Shown piece after piece: positions 62,015-64,000 of a stretch of 64,000 nucleotides of DNA. How positions within the stretch are numbered: the stretch's first letter is position 1; each line of letters opens with the position of its first letter. A model generated the notes under the pieces. It was not told the origin of the DNA. It ran no database searches and saw only the letters and a list, made by a program, of their open reading frames with translations. The stretch is from Sphingomonas sp. Leaf9 (GTDB lineage: Bacteria > Pseudomonadota > Alphaproteobacteria > Sphingomonadales > Sphingomonadaceae). Made by a program: the position numbers and the translations under genes. The stretch lies in contig NZ_LMKC01000003.1 of NCBI RefSeq assembly GCF_001421355.1, forward strand, positions 62,164-126,163, written 5' to 3'.

Positions 62015-62052
62015 CGCGGAGGCGCAGTACGGTACCGTCGGGTCACCGGTTC

Positions 62053-62078
62053 CGAACTTCAATAAAAACAAATAGTTC
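62053..62078 (+). promoter_or_regulatory. possible ECF-type promoter before the 126-residue protein
   Basis: CGAAC (62053-62057), 17 bases, GTT (62075-62077); the -35 also reads GAACTT, typical of RpoE-type ECF factors. The spacer is unusually AT-rich (AATAAAAACAAAT). Two departures from the EcfG consensus, so uncertain. Confidence 0.25.
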
Positions 62079-62156
62079 GTGTTCCTCGGGGCCGGCTTCG
62101 ACCTCGCTCGTTGACCGGCGGCTGCGCGTGCAGCTTGCCCTTCGAGGAGCCTGACC

Positions 62157-62537
62157 ATGGCCGTTAAATTCGCCGGAACGATGAACGCGATCAACCGCGG
62201 ACTGGACGAAACCAAGCCCGCCAAGGGCGCGACGATGATCGAGGATTGGGAAGCCGCGCTGGCCGACACCGACGTGCCGGGCGCAAAGGGCATCCTCCGC
62301 GACCTCGCCTCGCTGCGCAAGCAACTCGAAAAGGACGCGCCGGACAGCGACCGGGTCCACGACCTGCTCCACCGCCTGGGTGCCGCGACCACGAAGATCG
62401 CCGATAAATCGGACAAGCAGCAGGAAAAGCTGCGCGCGCTGGGCGAAGCACTGAGCGAAGCCGGCGAGGAAACGCCCGACGAGGAAGAAGACACCGAAGC
62501 CGCCGCTGCCCCGAAGCGGGCGCGCAAGAAGGCGTAA
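62157..62537 (+). CDS. highly charged helical hypothetical protein, 126 residues
   Basis: Not recognised. The sequence is soluble, helical and charged (LRDLASLRKQLEKDAPDSDRVHDLLHRLGAATTKIADKSDKQQEKLRALGEALSEAGEE), ending in an acidic stretch (ETPDEEEDTE) and a basic Ala/Lys tail (PKRARKKA), a pattern seen in small nucleic-acid-associated or stress proteins. Good ribosome-binding site GAGGAG. Monocistronic, with a possible ECF-type promoter 80-105 bases upstream and the repeat pair C downstream. Confidence 0.75.
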   Translation: MAVKFAGTMNAINRGLDETKPAKGATMIEDWEAALADTDVPGAKGILRDLASLRKQLEKDAPDSDRVHDLLHRLGAATTKIADKSDKQQEKLRALGEALSEAGEETPDEEEDTEAAAAPKRARKKA

Positions 62538-62605
62538 GCGGGCAGGGTGGGCGCTCCGTTGGGCACCCGCCCCCCTTTTCCAACAGCCACATCACCAGCC
62601 AAGAT

Positions 62606-62689
62606 CGTCACCCCGGGCTTGACCCGGGGTCCCGCTTCTTCTGCTCCGTCGGTTAGAAAGCGGGACCCCGGATCAAGTCCGGGGCAACG
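62606..62689. repeat. inverted repeat pair, family 1, copy C
   Basis: Arms 62606-62635 and 62660-62689, spacer 24 bases as in copy B. Here arm 1 has the GGG/CCC form and arm 2 the GGA/TCC form, the reverse of copy B. Lies between convergent genes. Confidence 0.85.
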
Positions 62690-62759
62690 TAGTGAATGGG
62701 AGAAACAACGGAGCGCCAGAAAACGCGGCGAGTGTGAACTTAGTGAACTTTGGCCCCGA

Positions 62760-63452
62760 TCACGGCTCGATCGTCGGGGTCCAGGGGCGCTCGCGAAACC
62801 ACTTCGTGATGATGTATTTCGTACCTTCCACGACAGCCATGCCCTCGTGCAGCGTCGCCAGATTGGGGCTGCCATCGGCCAGCATGTTGTTCCACGCGAC
62901 CAGCATCCCCGGCCGCGGATTGAACCGTACCCCGGCCTGCGGAAACCATGTAGCGCCGCCCTGTTCGACCTCGTTCAGATAGACCATCGCCGTCCAGGTT
63001 CGTTGCCCGCCCTGCACCGCCATCGACGCCCAATAGGGCTCGTTCTCGTTGAAATAGTCGTTATGCGCCCGGAACTGCTGCCCCGGCGCATAGCGCTGCC
63101 CCTGCATCGTCTCGCCATGTTCGGGCGGGATGCCCAGCAGGTGCGCGATCTTCTCGTCGATCGGTTGCAGCAACGGGTGCCAGCGGTCGAGGTCGCAGCT
63201 GTCGCTGGTGCGGAAGTTCGGATCGTTGGTCGCGGTCAGCAGCGTCGATTTGCGGCGGCCCGAATCGATCGTCGCCATCAACATGTCGCACTCGTCGTCC
63301 GACAGGAAATCGGTGAGGGCGAACAGCACCGCGCCCTCGGTCTTGGCCCGGCGGATACCGGGTACGGCGGACAGCGTCGCCTCGACCGACCGGCCCCATT
63401 CGGCCCGGACGGGGGAGGGGCCACCGGGCGCTTTACGGACAGGCGTATTCAT
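62760..63452 (-). CDS. 2-oxoglutarate/Fe(II)-dependent prolyl-4-hydroxylase-like oxygenase
   Basis: A 230-residue Fe(II)/2OG dioxygenase of the P4Hc type. The iron ligands are His130-x-Asp132 (FRAHNDYF) and His202 (TLHEGM), with Lys212 (GTKYIITKWFRERPW) for 2OG. The conserved GGATWFPQAGV and NPRPGMLVAWNN are present. It could hydroxylate proline in a protein or a free amino acid. Confidence 0.88.
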   Translation of the reverse strand: MNTPVRKAPGGPSPVRAEWGRSVEATLSAVPGIRRAKTEGAVLFALTDFLSDDECDMLMATIDSGRRKSTLLTATNDPNFRTSDSCDLDRWHPLLQPIDEKIAHLLGIPPEHGETMQGQRYAPGQQFRAHNDYFNENEPYWASMAVQGGQRTWTAMVYLNEVEQGGATWFPQAGVRFNPRPGMLVAWNNMLADGSPNLATLHEGMAVVEGTKYIITKWFRERPWTPTIEP

Positions 63453-63504
63453 GGCGCGGGTTCAACCAGATAGCGGGGCGGGTGTCGAGGGGGCGGGCCA
63501 GCGC

Positions 63505-63918
63505 TCAATGCTCCGGCGTCTCCATCAATTCGATCAGCACCCCGCCCATGTCGCGCGGGTGGACGAAGACGATCGGCGTCCCATGCGCCCCGATCCGCGG
63601 TTCGCCCAGCACCCGCGCACCCTTGGCGGTCAGCTCGGCAACGGCGGCGGGAATGTCCGCCACCTCGAAACACAGATGATGCTGCCCGCCCGCCGGGTTC
63701 TTCGCCAGAAACCCCGCGATCGGCGAGCTGGCGTCATACGGTTCGATCAATTCGATCTGCGTATTGGGCGCATCGATGAAGCAGACCTTCACCCCTTGTG
63801 CGGGCAGGTCGAATGGCTCGCCAATGGCGTCCGCACCGAGCAGGTCGCGATACATCGCGATCGATGCGGTGATTGACGGCGTGGCGACGCCGACATGGTT
63901 GAGACGGCCCAGGGTCAT
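63505..63918 (-). CDS. mce: methylmalonyl-CoA epimerase
   Basis: It interconverts (S)- and (R)-methylmalonyl-CoA in propionate metabolism. A 137-residue VOC protein: LNHVGVATPSITASIAMYRDLLGA, QHHLCFEVADIPAAV and MGGVLIELMETP contain the metal ligands (His, His, Glu) and the catalytic Glu. The mutase genes are outside the window. It is 52 bases downstream-to-upstream of the oxygenase gene on the same strand. Confidence 0.93.
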   Translation of the reverse strand: MTLGRLNHVGVATPSITASIAMYRDLLGADAIGEPFDLPAQGVKVCFIDAPNTQIELIEPYDASSPIAGFLAKNPAGGQHHLCFEVADIPAAVAELTAKGARVLGEPRIGAHGTPIVFVHPRDMGGVLIELMETPEH

Positions 63919-63925
63919 GCCGAAT

Positions 63926-63963
63926 CCTCCCCGGCACGGGGAGGGGGGCCATCCGAAGGATGG
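63926..63963. repeat. palindromic dispersed repeat, family 4
   Basis: CCTCCCC pairs with GGGGAGG, followed by CCATCC-GAA-GGATGG and a purine-rich tail. This is a common sphingomonad intergenic element; it may terminate a gene beyond the window. Nothing else is seen in 63919-64000. Confidence 0.65.
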
Positions 63964-64000
63964 TGGAGGGGGGCGTCCTGCTCCACTACCATTGCGTTGC

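Noticed and set aside
1..64000. tRNA, rRNA, CRISPR, integrase, transposase or prophage genes
   Set aside because: Intergenic spaces were read on both strands; no cloverleaf, array of spaced repeats, or mobile-element protein was seen.

Overview
The window is a gene-dense, high-GC stretch of an alphaproteobacterial chromosome, most probably Sphingomonas or a close relative (Sphingomonadaceae). The evidence is the scpA-scpB-tatA-tatB-tatC string behind nagZ, the type of CtaA, the Ala/Pro-rich extension on ribosomal protein S9, many GTGA/ATGA gene overlaps, and dispersed palindromic repeats of sphingomonad style. No phage, plasmid, insertion sequence, CRISPR array, rRNA or tRNA gene is visible. 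Coordinates are 1-based; genes whose start was moved downstream of the longest open frame are explained individually.

Layout. 1-6038: argS (3' part), a SPOR protein, nagZ, a PAS protein, scpAB and tatABC, all on +. 6064-6571: a compact regulatory region with a terminator, the entericidin gene ecnAB and, upstream of it, a probable small RNA with C-rich loops behind an exact general-stress (sigma EcfG) promoter. 6572-11534: secreted or lipid-anchored small proteins, lipB, a tandem pair of related membrane proteins, a GNAT enzyme and hemF. 11713-14314: kduI-kduD-kdgK, a uronate (pectin/alginate-type) operon with LacI-type operator candidates. 14335-18985: a blue-light LOV hybrid histidine kinase with its own EcfG-type promoter, a coupled MFS transporter and a metallophosphoesterase whose stop codon lies inside a repeat. 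19229-25449: a methyltransferase, rplM-rpsI, ctaA, a DedA protein, coaD, ispA and xseB. 25562-34277: a foreign-looking small gene, a hypoxanthine-DNA glycosylase, an HI0933 flavoprotein, an M48-LysM protease, a PA0069 radical SAM protein, VOC and YbjN proteins, moaB, a lytic transglycosylase and a divergent uracil-DNA-glycosylase-like protein. 34392-44855: ETF:ubiquinone oxidoreductase, a TPR protein with a probable non-AUG start, ispE, a crotonase-fold protein, an N-formylglutamate amidohydrolase, ilvD, a lipoprotein, nnrDE and an RlmD-type methyltransferase. 44868-49247: truA-fmt divergent from recR-def, then rmuC. 49364-54908: arginine catabolism (an M20 hydrolase, astA, astB) followed on the same strand by a 73-residue protein, a TrmH-type methyltransferase and an agmatinase-like enzyme. 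55076-63918: a DUF481 outer-membrane protein, rppH, an acetoin-utilization/HDAC-type deacetylase, phrB, hisI, purF, two small proteins, an SDR, a 2OG-Fe(II) oxygenase and methylmalonyl-CoA epimerase.

The most interesting theme is stress and light regulation. Exact EcfG-type promoters (GGAAC-N16-CGTT) precede the small RNA and the LOV kinase, and one-mismatch versions precede ecnAB, the photolyase and the M48-LysM protease. An exact CtrA-type box (TTAA-N7-TTAAC) forms a perfect palindrome over the astB stop codon. These regulatory calls rest on motif matching by eye and need transcript data.
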